From contig NZ_JHVC01000016.1 in assembly GCF_000619945.1 (NCBI RefSeq), positions 1 to 64,000 of the forward strand: a stretch of DNA of 64,000 bases, in the 5' to 3' direction. Below the pieces are notes generated by a model. It was not told the origin of the DNA, did no database searches, and worked only from the letters and a program-made list of their open reading frames with translations. This document shows, piece after piece, positions 15,946 to 25,349 of this stretch. The position numbers were made by a program, and so were the translations under genes. The DNA is from Clostridium lundense DSM 17049. Its GTDB lineage: Bacteria; Bacillota; Clostridia; Clostridiales; Clostridiaceae. The first letter of the stretch is position 1. Each line of letters opens with the position of its first letter.

Positions 15946-18527
15946 TGATAGGCACTAGAAATAAAAGAGCAATTAACAATATTGCCTTTAAAAGTATAAA
16001 GGCAAATAAAATGAGAAATATATTTGCAATAGTTGCAATAGCATTGACTACTATATTATTTACAAGTCTTTTAACAATAGGAATTAGCATGAGTAAATCC
16101 ATAGAACAGAGTACTATGAGACAAGTTGGGGGAAGTGCTCATGGTACCTTTAAATTTCTTACTATAGAAGAATTTAATCAATTAAAAGATCATAAGCTTA
16201 TTAAGGATATTGGCTATTCTATATTTGTTAGCCCAGCGGAAAACAAGGAGCTTTTAAGAAGACCAACAGAAATGCGATATGCTACTGATAAGGGAGCAAA
16301 ATTTATGTTTTCTTTGCCAACTACAGGAAGAATGCCTGAAGAGGAAAATGAAATAGCTACAGATACAATAGTTCTTGATAAGCTTAAAATTCCACATAAA
16401 ATAGGAGAAAAGGTTACACTATCTTATGTTATTAACGGTAGAAAAGTAACTCGAGATTTTATTCTTTCAGGATACTTTAAAGGAGATAATGTGGCTACTT
16501 CAAGTATGGCATGGGTATCAGAAAAGTTTGTCAAAACAAATCTTGCAGGAATAGATCAGAAGTATGTAAAAAAACATATGAAAGAAGTGGGGTTTACAGG
16601 ACTTATTTTTGCAGACGTAATGTTTTCAAACAGCTTTAATGTAGAAAAAAAGATGCTAACGGTACTAAATGATAATGGATATACAAAAGATGATATACCT
16701 ATAGGTGTAAATTGGGCATATACTGCATCAAATATTGTAGCAAGTTTAGGAACAATACTTAGTATAATAGGTGCAATACTACTTATTACATTCAGTGGAT
16801 ATCTTATAATTTATAATATATTCTACATTTCAATAGCAAAAGATACTAAATTTTATGGGGTGCTGAAAACTATAGGAACTACTCCAAAACAAATAAGGAG
16901 TATAGTAAAAAAACAAGCTATAATACTCTGTATTATAGGAATACCTATAGGATTAGTGATGGGATATATATTAGGCTCAATACTTTTACCTTTTGCAATG
17001 CAGGTATTAGCGTATCCTTATGCAAAAACTGATTCTAATCCTTTAATATTTATAGGTTCAGCATTATTTTCAATTATAACTGTATGGATAAGCTGCCGTA
17101 AACCTAGAAAAATAGCTTCAAAAATATCACCTATTGAGGCAGTACGATATACTGATGCTTCAATTAGCGAAAAGAGAAATAAGAAAAAATCAATTAATGG
17201 AGCAAAACTTCACAAAATGGCTTTATCTAATATATTTAGAAATAAGAAGAAGGCATTAATTGTAATAACTTCTCTTTCACTTAGCATAATACTTTTTAAT
17301 AGCGTTTATACAATAGTTACAGGCTTTGATATGGATAAATATGTTAGTGGAGAGATATGTAGCGACTTTGCCATAGCCGATGTAAATTACTTTAATCCTC
17401 AAAGAGGGTACAATGGTCAAGATACTGTCACAGAAAATATAGTAAATGAAATAGGGTCTGTTAAAGGAATTAAGGATGTTGGAAGAATATACTATAAAGA
17501 GCTTAAGCATAAACTAAGTGACCAATCTTTGAATTGGTTTAAAAACTCAATTGACTTAAATAGTAATGACTTTTATACAAAAACTGATGCAAAGGAGGCA
17601 CTTAAATCTGGTGAAATAACCCTACACATTAGCGGATTAGATAAATTTATATGGAATAAATTTGAGATTAAAAAGGGGAAATTTGATGGAGATAAATTTG
17701 CTACAGGAGATTATGTTATAATTAGCTTTCCTTGTTTTGAAACAAAATTTCCTGTAGATACAAGTAAAATGCAAAATGTAGATAGAGAGCATACTTACTC
17801 TTATTATGATGTGGGTGAAAATATTAAAATAACTTATGATAATGGCAATGAAAAAAACTATAAAGTAATGGCAATAGCTAGTATGCCCCACAATATTGGC
17901 TCAAGAAAATATTATGGAGATGGAACAGAAGTTTATATTCCATCAGATGAATTTAAGTCTAATATAAATAGACCTATTATACTGACAACTTTATTTGATG
18001 TAGAAGATAAATATATAGACAATGTTGAAAATTACCTTGCTGATTATATAAAAACAAAGGAACCCTTATTAGGATATGAATCTAGAGATTTATTTGTAAA
18101 GGAGTTTAAGAAAACTCAAACAACCTATAATACAGTAGGATATTCCCTTAGTTTTGTAGTAGCATTAATAGGAATTCTGAATTTTACTAACTCTATGATT
18201 ACAAGTATAATATCACGTAGACGTGAACATGCAATGTTCCAAAGTATAGGAATGACAAGTAAGCAGCTCAATAGAATGCTTATATTTGAAGGATTGTACT
18301 ATTCTTTATTTACCATATTAATGGTTTCTACAATTGGTATGGGGCTTAATTATTTAATTGTAGATGCAATTGCAGCAAGTAAGTGGTTTTTTACCTATCA
18401 CTTTACACTTATACCTATATTAATTTGTACGCCATTTCTTGTAGCAATTTCTGTTATTATACCCGTGGTATGCCACAAAACTACTAGCAAGATGAGTATA
18501 GTAGAGAGATTAAGAGAAATAGAATAA
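15945..18527 (+). CDS. FtsX-family ABC transporter permease, large
   Basis: An 860-residue permease with about eight membrane helices: one near 25-48, three around 262-383, one near 431-455 and three in the last 130 residues. Two extracytoplasmic MacB-like domains (about 50-250 and 460-720) separate them, so the protein is an internal duplication of the FtsX half. Genes of this kind export or remove peptides from the membrane and can signal to short-loop kinases. It is longer than BceB (about 650). One-base overlap with the ATPase gene shows coupling. Substrate is unknown. Confidence 0.88.
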   Translation: MIGTRNKRAINNIAFKSIKANKMRNIFAIVAIALTTILFTSLLTIGISMSKSIEQSTMRQVGGSAHGTFKFLTIEEFNQLKDHKLIKDIGYSIFVSPAENKELLRRPTEMRYATDKGAKFMFSLPTTGRMPEEENEIATDTIVLDKLKIPHKIGEKVTLSYVINGRKVTRDFILSGYFKGDNVATSSMAWVSEKFVKTNLAGIDQKYVKKHMKEVGFTGLIFADVMFSNSFNVEKKMLTVLNDNGYTKDDIPIGVNWAYTASNIVASLGTILSIIGAILLITFSGYLIIYNIFYISIAKDTKFYGVLKTIGTTPKQIRSIVKKQAIILCIIGIPIGLVMGYILGSILLPFAMQVLAYPYAKTDSNPLIFIGSALFSIITVWISCRKPRKIASKISPIEAVRYTDASISEKRNKKKSINGAKLHKMALSNIFRNKKKALIVITSLSLSIILFNSVYTIVTGFDMDKYVSGEICSDFAIADVNYFNPQRGYNGQDTVTENIVNEIGSVKGIKDVGRIYYKELKHKLSDQSLNWFKNSIDLNSNDFYTKTDAKEALKSGEITLHISGLDKFIWNKFEIKKGKFDGDKFATGDYVIISFPCFETKFPVDTSKMQNVDREHTYSYYDVGENIKITYDNGNEKNYKVMAIASMPHNIGSRKYYGDGTEVYIPSDEFKSNINRPIILTTLFDVEDKYIDNVENYLADYIKTKEPLLGYESRDLFVKEFKKTQTTYNTVGYSLSFVVALIGILNFTNSMITSIISRRREHAMFQSIGMTSKQLNRMLIFEGLYYSLFTILMVSTIGMGLNYLIVDAIAASKWFFTYHFTLIPILICTPFLVAISVIIPVVCHKTTSKMSIVERLREIE

Positions 18528-18528
18528 A

Positions 18529-18663
18529 GGTATTAAATATAAACTTATTGAAGATAAGAAGTATAATTTGCCTTATGTTAAAATAAATTCGGAATACAGG
18601 ATTAGTAAGAATGCTATTAATGAATGGCTTAAAACAAGAGTGGAACTTAACACTGATAAATAG
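18529..18663 (+). pseudogene. Excisionase-family helix-turn-helix remnant
   Basis: The frame from 18529 to the TAG at 18661-18663 encodes YKLIEDKKYNLPYVKINSE, then YRISKNAINEWLKTR, close to the C-terminal half of excisionase/MerR-like helix-turn-helix proteins. A stop lies in frame just upstream at 18520 and no start codon or ribosome site is present, so it is a 5'-truncated relic. It abuts the permease gene and is followed by a good terminator that may once have been its own. It suggests a past mobile-element junction here. Confidence 0.6.
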
Positions 18664-18706
18664 AAAAAATAGGTTATGGTGTAATTAGCACTATAACCTA
18701 TTTTTT
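18664..18706 (+). terminator. Strong intrinsic terminator after exporter operon
   Basis: An 18-bp stem (18664-18681 with 18689-18706, one G-T pair) closes with a 7-base loop and ends in six T. Confidence 0.92.
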
Positions 18707-18789
18707 ATTAATCTGTAAGACACTAAATTAATTGATAATTTTAGAAGGAAAAGAGAAAAAAGAATTGATTAAATATTTAGAAAATTATA

Positions 18790-18818
18790 TTGACAAAATA
18801 TTCCGAAGAAGTTAAAAT
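18790..18818 (+). promoter_or_regulatory. Sigma-A promoter of the oxidoreductase/gdh operon
   Basis: TTGACA (18790-18795) and TAAAAT (18813-18818) are 17 bp apart. The start point would fall near 18825, inside the palindrome that follows. Confidence 0.7.
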
Positions 18819-18820
18819 AA

Positions 18821-18856
18821 TATTAAGTTAATTGAGTATACTAAATTAACTTAATA
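18821..18856. promoter_or_regulatory. 36-bp palindrome, candidate operator
   Basis: A perfect 13-bp inverted repeat (TATTAAGTTAATT with its complement) surrounds a central AGTATACT palindrome; only one base pair of the 36 breaks symmetry. It overlaps the predicted transcription start, where a repressor would block. The GTATAC centre resembles operators of GntR/FCD regulators, and such a regulator is encoded at the end of the cluster (24369-25100). Confidence 0.65.
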
Positions 18857-18928
18857 AGATAATTCAATGGAAAATATATTTTTAATAATTCAGTAAAAGC
18901 TTTAATAATATAGGGAGAGGTGAGGAGA

Positions 18929-20386
18929 ATGCAAAAACAATATGACATAATGATTATTGGCTCAGGAGTAGTTGGTAGTGCAATTGCAAGAGAATTTTCA
19001 AGATATGAATTAAAAATAGGTGTATTAGAAAAAGAATTAGATGTGGTATGTGAGACTAGTGGTAGAAATAGTGGAGTTCTTCATGCAGGTTTTAATAATA
19101 AACCAGGAACACTTATGGCAAAGTTTTGTGTAGAAGGTAATTTAGGCTTTGACAAAGTAGCAGAAGAACTCCATATTCCTTTTAAAAGACTAGGAAAACT
19201 AGTAACTGGTTTTACAGATGAGGATATAAAGGGACTTAAAGCATTAAAGGAACAGGGAGACAAAAATGGTGTGCCGGGATTAGAAATTGTATCTCGAGAA
19301 AGAATTAAAGAATTAGCACCTAATGTAGAAGGAAAAGCAGCATTATATTCACCTATGACAGGAATACTAGATCCATTTATATATACAATAGCTTTAGCAG
19401 AAAATGCTTGTGAAAATGGTGTGGATTTTTACTTTGGTAGAGAAGTAACTGGTATCCAAAGAAAAGAAGGATATTATGAAGTTACTACAAAAAATAAAGA
19501 AACTTATCATACTAAGTGGCTAATTAATAGTGCAGGATTAAATTCTGATAAAATAGCGAAAATGGTTGGTATTACAGACTATACCATATATCCATGTAGA
19601 GGAGAATATTTTATTTTAGATAAAAAGGCAGGGGAATTTCTTCAAATTCCAGCATATCCAGTTCCAAATAAAAAAGAAGGAGGACTTGGAATACATCTTA
19701 CCCCTTCTATTCATGGAAATATATTTATTGGACCAAGTGCTCAATATATTGATGAAAACGATAACTATTCGGCTACCGAAGAAGTTATGGACATGCTTGT
19801 GAAAGAAGGGAGAAAAATATTACCTCAAATAAAAAGAGAGCATTTTATTAGAAACTTCTCAGGTATTAGACCTAAACTAGTGAGCAAAGAAAAAGGTGGA
19901 TATGCAGACTTTGTAATTGAAGAAAGAGAAGAGGTACCAAATATGATTAACCTAATTGGAATTGAATCTCCAGGATTAACTTCGGCAGTTCCAATTGCAA
20001 GATATGTATTAGGTAAGATCAGAAATAAGGAAGATTTAAAAGAAAATAAAGATTTTAATCCTATAAGAAAGGGAATATTAAAATTCTCAGAGCAATCTGA
20101 GGAAAAGCAAGCTGAACTTATAAAAGAAAACCCAGATTATGGAGAAATTATTTGTAGATGTGAAACAGTTACAAAAGCAGAAATCATGCAGGCGATAAAT
20201 AATCCATTAGGGGTAGGTACAGTGACTGGAATTAAGTATAGGACAAGATCTATGATGGGAAGATGTCAAGGAGGATATTGTCAGACTAGAATTACGAAAA
20301 TGATTATGAAAGAAAAAAATAAAAAGGTAGACGAAGTAACCTACTTAAGAGAAAATGGGCAAATGTTTTTAGGGAGGGTGAGATAA
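18929..20386 (+). CDS. FAD-dependent dehydrogenase with BFD-type [2Fe-2S] domain (GlpA/LhgO-like)
   Basis: The protein has about 485 residues. The N terminus holds the FAD-binding IGSGVVGSAIARE. TSGRNSGVLHAGFNNKPG resembles the 2-hydroxyglutarate dehydrogenase (LhgO) and GlpA families. The C terminus has a BFD-like iron-sulfur domain with CRCETVTKAEI and GRCQGGYC supplying four cysteines. Such proteins oxidise glycerol 3-phosphate or 2-hydroxy acids and pass electrons to the partner flavoprotein. The substrate is unproven; the link to glutamate dehydrogenase favours a hydroxy acid. Start at ATG 18929 is preferred over GTG 18920. Its stop overlaps the next start (TAATG). Confidence 0.82.
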   Translation: MQKQYDIMIIGSGVVGSAIAREFSRYELKIGVLEKELDVVCETSGRNSGVLHAGFNNKPGTLMAKFCVEGNLGFDKVAEELHIPFKRLGKLVTGFTDEDIKGLKALKEQGDKNGVPGLEIVSRERIKELAPNVEGKAALYSPMTGILDPFIYTIALAENACENGVDFYFGREVTGIQRKEGYYEVTTKNKETYHTKWLINSAGLNSDKIAKMVGITDYTIYPCRGEYFILDKKAGEFLQIPAYPVPNKKEGGLGIHLTPSIHGNIFIGPSAQYIDENDNYSATEEVMDMLVKEGRKILPQIKREHFIRNFSGIRPKLVSKEKGGYADFVIEEREEVPNMINLIGIESPGLTSAVPIARYVLGKIRNKEDLKENKDFNPIRKGILKFSEQSEEKQAELIKENPDYGEIICRCETVTKAEIMQAINNPLGVGTVTGIKYRTRSMMGRCQGGYCQTRITKMIMKEKNKKVDEVTYLRENGQMFLGRVR

Positions 20387-21627
20387 TGGAAGCAATATTA
20401 AAAGATGCGGTTATTATTGGAGCAGGTCCAGCTGGACTTGCAGCAGCCTTAAAGCTAAAAGAAAAAGGAATAGACGACATTTTAATATTGGAAAGGGAAA
20501 AGAAACCCGGTGGAATATTAAGACAATGCATTCATGATGGATTTGGTTTAGTAAGATTTAATGAGGCACTTAGCGGGCCAGAATATGCAAATAGATTTAT
20601 AGAAGAGGTAGAGAAAGAGAATATTGAAATACAAACAGAGGCTACTGTAATAAATCTTACAAATGACAAGGAAGTTATAGTAGCCACAAGAGAAGGATTA
20701 AGGAAATATCAAGCTAAAGTAGTAGTACTAACAATGGGATGTAGAGAAAGAACAAGAGGAGCTATTAGCATACCTGGTACAAGACCAGCAGGCGTATTTA
20801 CAGCAGGTGTAGCTCAAAGTTATATGAATTTAAAAAACATTATGGTAGGAGAGAGAGTAGTTATACTAGGCTCTGGAGATATAGGACTTATAATGGCAAG
20901 AAGAATGACACTTGAGGGAGCAAAGGTACTTGCAGTAATAGAAAAATTGCCTTATCCTAGTGGATTACCTAGAAATATACAACAGTGTTTAAATGATTAT
21001 GATATTCCTCTATTTTTAAGTCATACTGTAACAAATATCAAAGGAAAAGGAAGATTAGAGGCAGTAACTGTAAGTAAAGTAGATGAAAATGGACAACCGA
21101 TCCAGGGAACAGAAAAGGAATATAAATGTGATACTTTGATATTATCTGTTGGACTTATTCCTGAAAATGAATTGTCGCTTAAAGCTGGAGTAAAATTAGA
21201 TGAAAGAACAAAAGGTCCAATTGTAGATGAAAATTTACAGACAAGTGTTGAAGGAATTTATGCTGCAGGAAATGTTCTTCATGTACATGATTTGGTAGAC
21301 TTTGTATCAAACGAAGGAGAAAAACTTGCAGAGGCAGCAGCAAAATATATAAAAGAAGAAAAACAAAATGAAAATAAAATTTTGATAACAACAGATAAGA
21401 CTATTAATAATGTAGTTCCACAAAAGATAAGCGGAGAAAAAGATGTAGAGATATATTTAAGAGTAAGTAGACCTTCAAGAGATGGAGCAATAGAAGTTAA
21501 GCAAGGTGAAGAAATTATTAAAGTTGAGAAACTAAAAAAATTAAATCCAGCAGAAATGATACACATAATATTAAAAAAGCAAGAACTTATTAGTAAAGAA
21601 AATATTAAGGTGGTGGTTGCTCAATGA
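20386..21627 (+). CDS. FAD/NAD(P)-dependent oxidoreductase, GlpB-like partner
   Basis: A 413-residue flavoprotein with two dinucleotide-binding motifs: IGAGPAGLAAALKLKE at the N terminus for FAD and ILGSGDIGLIMARRM near residue 165 for NAD(P). CIHDGFG and GCRERTRGA fit the family found beside GlpA-like proteins in Thermotoga and clostridia. It probably moves electrons between the substrate dehydrogenase and NAD(P). The start overlaps the previous stop by one base and its end overlaps the next gene by 4 bases (ATGA), so the three proteins are likely made in equal amounts as one complex. Confidence 0.85.
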   Translation: MEAILKDAVIIGAGPAGLAAALKLKEKGIDDILILEREKKPGGILRQCIHDGFGLVRFNEALSGPEYANRFIEEVEKENIEIQTEATVINLTNDKEVIVATREGLRKYQAKVVVLTMGCRERTRGAISIPGTRPAGVFTAGVAQSYMNLKNIMVGERVVILGSGDIGLIMARRMTLEGAKVLAVIEKLPYPSGLPRNIQQCLNDYDIPLFLSHTVTNIKGKGRLEAVTVSKVDENGQPIQGTEKEYKCDTLILSVGLIPENELSLKAGVKLDERTKGPIVDENLQTSVEGIYAAGNVLHVHDLVDFVSNEGEKLAEAAAKYIKEEKQNENKILITTDKTINNVVPQKISGEKDVEIYLRVSRPSRDGAIEVKQGEEIIKVEKLKKLNPAEMIHIILKKQELISKENIKVVVAQ

Positions 21628-21998
21628 ATAAACAGATCACATGCATAATTTGCCCTAATGGATGCGAATTGTCTGTAGAATGGGAAGAAAAGAGTATAAA
21701 AAATATAAATGGAGCTTTGTGTAAAAGAGGAGAGGAGTATGTGACACAAGAAATACAAAATCCCAAAAGAACTATTGCATCTTTAGTTAAAGTAAATAAT
21801 GGTGAAATACCATTGGTTAGTGTAAGAACAACAAAGGCTATTCCAAAGGAAAAGATATTTGATGTTATGGAAGAAATTAAAAAGTTAGAAGTTAATGCAC
21901 CAGTAAAAATTAATCAAGTAATTGTTAAAAACATTCTGGGACTTGGTTCAGATATTATTTCCACAAAGTTTGTGGAAAAGGAACAAGTAACTATTTAA
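21624..21998 (+). CDS. DUF1667 cysteine-cluster protein
   Basis: A 124-residue protein. CIICPNGCEL (C-x2-C-x3-C) and ALCKRG supply four cysteines, likely for an iron-sulfur cluster or zinc. DUF1667 proteins are encoded as the third member of GlpA/GlpB-like operons in Firmicutes and Thermotogae, and take the place of GlpC as the small subunit (family knowledge). It overlaps the preceding gene by 4 bases and is 21 bp before glutamate dehydrogenase. Confidence 0.87.
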   Translation: MNKQITCIICPNGCELSVEWEEKSIKNINGALCKRGEEYVTQEIQNPKRTIASLVKVNNGEIPLVSVRTTKAIPKEKIFDVMEEIKKLEVNAPVKINQVIVKNILGLGSDIISTKFVEKEQVTI

Positions 21999-22019
21999 CG
22001 AAATTTGGGAGATGAAATT

Positions 22020-23285
22020 ATGATTGTTGAGGAGTTAAATCCACTTGTAAATGTACAAAAAACAATTAAAGAAACCTGTAAAAATCTAAATTTAAGTGAA
22101 AGTGTCTATGAATTAATTAAGGAGCCTAGCAGGGTTGTAGAAATTAATATTCCAGTGCAAATGGACGATGGATCTATAAAGGTGTTTAAGGGATATAGAA
22201 GTCAGCATAACAATGCAATGGGGCCTACAAAGGGCGGAATCAGATTTCATGAAAAAGTAAATTTAGATGAAGTAAAGGCATTATCAATATGGATGACATT
22301 TAAATGTGCCATAGCTAATATTCCTTTTGGAGGAGGTAAAGGAGGAGTTATAGTAGATCCTAAAACATTATCTAAATGCGAATTGGAAAAATTAAGTAGA
22401 GGTTATGTTCAAAAACTCTGTGAATTTTTAGGTGAAGATTTAGACATACCAGCTCCAGATGTAAATACCAACGCACAGATAATTTCATGGATGGCAGATG
22501 AATATAATAAGCTCTCCGGAAAGAATCATTGGGGAACTTTTACAGGTAAACCAGTAGTATTAAATGGTTCAAAAGGAAGAACTGAAGCAACAGGTTTAGG
22601 TATAGCTATAGTTGCTAGAGAAGCTTTAAAAAAGTTAAGTAAAAGCTTAAATCATTCATCAGTAGCAATACAAGGGTTTGGAAATGTAGGAAGTAATGCT
22701 GCACTTTGTATAGAAAATTTAGGTGGAAGAGTAGTTAGCGTATCAGAATGGGATAGAGAAAAAGGGTTTTATGCTATATATGATGAAAAAGGATTAAATA
22801 TTAAAGAATTAATGAGCTATTTTCATGAAAAAGGAACTTTGCTCGGATTTTCTGGAAGCTGTGAAATAAAAGAAGAGGAGTTTTGGAGCCTATCTGTAGA
22901 TGTGTTGGTACCTGCAGCTTTGGAAAACTCTATAAATGCTAATAATGCTAATTTAATAAATGCAAAACTAATTTGTGAAGGAGCAAATGGTCCTTTAACA
23001 CCAGCAGCTGACGAGATATTAGAAGAAAAAGGGATTGAAGTTACACCAGATATACTAACAAATGCAGGTGGAGTTATAGTATCTTATTTTGAATGGGTGC
23101 AAAATTTAAATAATTACTATTGGAATGAAAAAGATATTAAAACAAAAGAAGAAAAATTTTTGGTAGAGGCATTTAAAAATGTTTGGGCAATGAAAGATAA
23201 GGATAATTTTACTATGAGAAATGCTGCTTATATGTATGCTATAAATAAATTAGCAGAAGGAATGAAATATAGAGGGTGGTATTGA
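22020..23285 (+). CDS. gdhA: Glutamate dehydrogenase (Glu/Leu/Phe/Val family)
   Basis: A 421-residue enzyme that interconverts glutamate and 2-oxoglutarate plus ammonia. GPTKGGIRFHEKV and FKCAIANIPFGGGKGG contain the substrate and catalytic lysines, PAPDVNTN the conserved aspartate, and QGFGNVGSNAA the NAD(P)-binding loop. The start ATG at 22020 follows GGGAGATG; an in-frame TTG 15 bases earlier is unlikely. It is 21 bp after the DUF1667 gene, so a link between the flavin complex and 2-oxoglutarate is suggested by operon order. Confidence 0.9.
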   Translation: MIVEELNPLVNVQKTIKETCKNLNLSESVYELIKEPSRVVEINIPVQMDDGSIKVFKGYRSQHNNAMGPTKGGIRFHEKVNLDEVKALSIWMTFKCAIANIPFGGGKGGVIVDPKTLSKCELEKLSRGYVQKLCEFLGEDLDIPAPDVNTNAQIISWMADEYNKLSGKNHWGTFTGKPVVLNGSKGRTEATGLGIAIVAREALKKLSKSLNHSSVAIQGFGNVGSNAALCIENLGGRVVSVSEWDREKGFYAIYDEKGLNIKELMSYFHEKGTLLGFSGSCEIKEEEFWSLSVDVLVPAALENSINANNANLINAKLICEGANGPLTPAADEILEEKGIEVTPDILTNAGGVIVSYFEWVQNLNNYYWNEKDIKTKEEKFLVEAFKNVWAMKDKDNFTMRNAAYMYAINKLAEGMKYRGWY

Positions 23286-23370
23286 GTTTAAGGGACATAA
23301 ATAATATTTCAAAATATAAATAAGTTTATAATAGCAATACACTCCTCTATTATTGAAAGGGGGATATCTT

Positions 23371-24309
23371 GTGGAACTTCTTCATGCTTTTGGTAGTATA
23401 TTTAGTATTATTATAATGATAGCTATTGGATATATTTTAACTCAAAAAGGATGGATAGATAAGGCTGGGGCTAAGTTATTTTCAAAAATAGTTATAAATG
23501 TATCCTTACCAGCGTTAATGATTAATAACCTTATGTCAGACTTTGATAGAGCAAAGCTTCTAAGTTTGGGAAGGGGACTTATAGTTCCATTTCTATCTAT
23601 AGCTTGTACCTATTTACTAGGCAAAATATTTATAAAGGTTTTTAATATTACTCCAAAGAGACGAGGATCATTTTTATCTATGTTTTTTGTATCTAATACT
23701 ATATTTATTGGATTGCCAGTTAATCTGGCTTTATTTGGATCAGAAAGTGTTCCTTATGTTTTATTATATTATATAGCTAATACCACATTCTTTTGGACTA
23801 TAGGTGTTTTTGAAATAAGTAAAGATGGAAAAGGTGAGACTCAAGGATTTCTATCAATAAGTACCATAAAGAGAATATTCTCACCTCCATTAATGGGGTT
23901 TATAGTAGCTATAATATTAATACTTTTAGCTATACCTGTACCTAAGTTTATAATGGATACTTGTAAGTATTTAGGTAACCTAACTACGCCGTTGTCTATG
24001 TTGTTTATAGGCAATACAATGTATTATATAGATTTAAAGGGAATAGGTTTTAGCAAAGATAATTTAGGTATTTTATTAGGAAGATTTATAATATCACCTT
24101 TATTAGTAGTATTATTGTGTAAGTTTTTCCCTTTACCTGAACTTATGAAAAAGGTATTTATTATTCAAGCAGCCATGCCAGTAATGACTAATACTGCTAT
24201 AGTATCTAAGTCTTATGATGCAGATTATCAATATGCAGCTATTATGATTACTGTAACTACTATATTAAGTTTATTTATAATTCCTATATATAAAATATTA
24301 CTTCAATAG
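23371..24309 (+). CDS. AEC-family (auxin efflux carrier-like) transporter
   Basis: A 312-residue membrane protein with about ten hydrophobic segments, KIVINVSLPALMINNL near the N terminus and NTAIVSKSYDADYQYAA near the end, both usual for AEC carriers. Bacterial members move malate, malonate or other organic acids. GTG at 23371 was chosen, 8 bases after a GGGGG run; a TTG six codons upstream is less suited. It lies 85 bp after gdhA with no terminator between, so probably it is the last gene of the operon. Confidence 0.8.
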   Translation: MELLHAFGSIFSIIIMIAIGYILTQKGWIDKAGAKLFSKIVINVSLPALMINNLMSDFDRAKLLSLGRGLIVPFLSIACTYLLGKIFIKVFNITPKRRGSFLSMFFVSNTIFIGLPVNLALFGSESVPYVLLYYIANTTFFWTIGVFEISKDGKGETQGFLSISTIKRIFSPPLMGFIVAIILILLAIPVPKFIMDTCKYLGNLTTPLSMLFIGNTMYYIDLKGIGFSKDNLGILLGRFIISPLLVVLLCKFFPLPELMKKVFIIQAAMPVMTNTAIVSKSYDADYQYAAIMITVTTILSLFIIPIYKILLQ

Positions 24310-24311
24310 AA

Positions 24312-24351
24312 AAAGCCTTCTTTTCAGTTTTAGCTGAAAAGAAGGTTTTTT
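24312..24351 (+). terminator. Terminator, probably bidirectional
   Basis: A perfect 12-bp stem (24316-24327 with 24334-24345) with a 6-base loop and T-run follows the AEC gene; A-runs on the other side make it usable for the convergent gene too. Confidence 0.9.
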
Positions 24352-24368
24352 AGAATAAAGTATCTTGT

Positions 24369-25100
24369 TTAAAAGTTTGGATAAAAAACATTTGGTAATT
24401 GCTTAGTAACACCATAAGCATGTTCTAGATGATCCCTCATTGCTTTCCTAGCTAGTTCTTCATTTCTGCTTATAAGTGCCTCATATATTGCACGATGTTT
24501 CTCTATTGTATTGTTTCTATCATCATTTGTTAAAGCTCTATGGATTTGCTCTAGTTGATCATAAATTAATGTATTAAGAGTATTCATTAATTTAGAACAC
24601 AACTCATTTTTAGCACAATTTAATATAGTAATATGAAATAATTGATCTAACCTAGTAAAATTTTTTATATCTCCTCTAGGAAGATTAATAAGTTCGTCAG
24701 AAACTCTTTTTAACTCAGCAAAATCTTCTTCTGTTGCCCTAGATGTAGCAAGGCCAACCATTTCTAATTCTATGGACATTCTAAGTTCAAAAAGGTCTGT
24801 ATTACTTGTTTTTTCAAAGGCTAAAATGTAGGTTAGTGGTAAATAATAATTATTATTCTTAGGATTACTAATAACAATTCCCTTTCGTGGAGATACAGTG
24901 ACTATTCCTAAAAACTCCATAACTCGTAAGGCTTCACGCAAAGTTGGACGGCTTACATTTAAAATTTCCATTAATTCTGCTTCATTATATAATCTCTCGC
25001 CATATTCAAGTTGATTATCCATTATTAAATGAATAAAGGTCTCAATTATATGAAAATATGCTTTCTTATTTTTAACAGGTTTCATATCTATTTTATTCAT
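24369..25100 (-). CDS. GntR-family regulator with FCD domain
   Basis: A 243-residue protein. The N-terminal winged helix includes LYNEAELMEILNVSRPTLRE (about 41-60), and an all-helical FCD ligand domain follows from about 100, with conserved metal-binding-type His in LFHITI and HRAIYEAL. FCD regulators (LldR, GlcC, DgoR) respond to hydroxy or other organic acids. It is convergent to the oxidoreductase/gdh/AEC operon and a natural candidate to bind the 36-bp palindrome at 18821. ATG follows GAGGTG. Confidence 0.85.
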   Translation of the reverse strand: MNKIDMKPVKNKKAYFHIIETFIHLIMDNQLEYGERLYNEAELMEILNVSRPTLREALRVMEFLGIVTVSPRKGIVISNPKNNNYYLPLTYILAFEKTSNTDLFELRMSIELEMVGLATSRATEEDFAELKRVSDELINLPRGDIKNFTRLDQLFHITILNCAKNELCSKLMNTLNTLIYDQLEQIHRALTNDDRNNTIEKHRAIYEALISRNEELARKAMRDHLEHAYGVTKQLPNVFYPNF

Positions 25101-25296
25101 ATTGGCACCTCAATTAATATATTTTACAACAATTATCTAAAATAAGTTCTTTATTATATTCTAAATGGTAGAGCTTCGTGTGTCTATATATTATACTAAC
25201 ACTACAAAAGTAATTGGTCTATTAGATAAATCTTATTATGATTATTGGTAATATGAATATAATATAATGCTTCAGAAAAAATATTTTATATATGTA

Positions 25297-25327
25297 TTGA
25301 CATTAACGCTACGTGAAAGTTTATATT
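25297..25327 (+). promoter_or_regulatory. MerR-type promoter with 19-bp spacer
   Basis: TTGACA (25297-25302) and TATATT (25322-25327) are separated by 19 bp, the long spacer that MerR-family activators distort. The spacer is an imperfect dyad (AAC...GTT). It lies 22 bp before the TipA-like gene, which suggests autoregulation. Confidence 0.72.
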
Positions 25328-25349
25328 TATACTATCAGGAGGCGAGAAT

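Noticed and set aside
19081..19263. Minus-strand frames inside the flavoprotein and other long genes
   Set aside because: They are antisense shadows without ribosome sites or recognisable domains; the same holds for the other overlapping frames left out.
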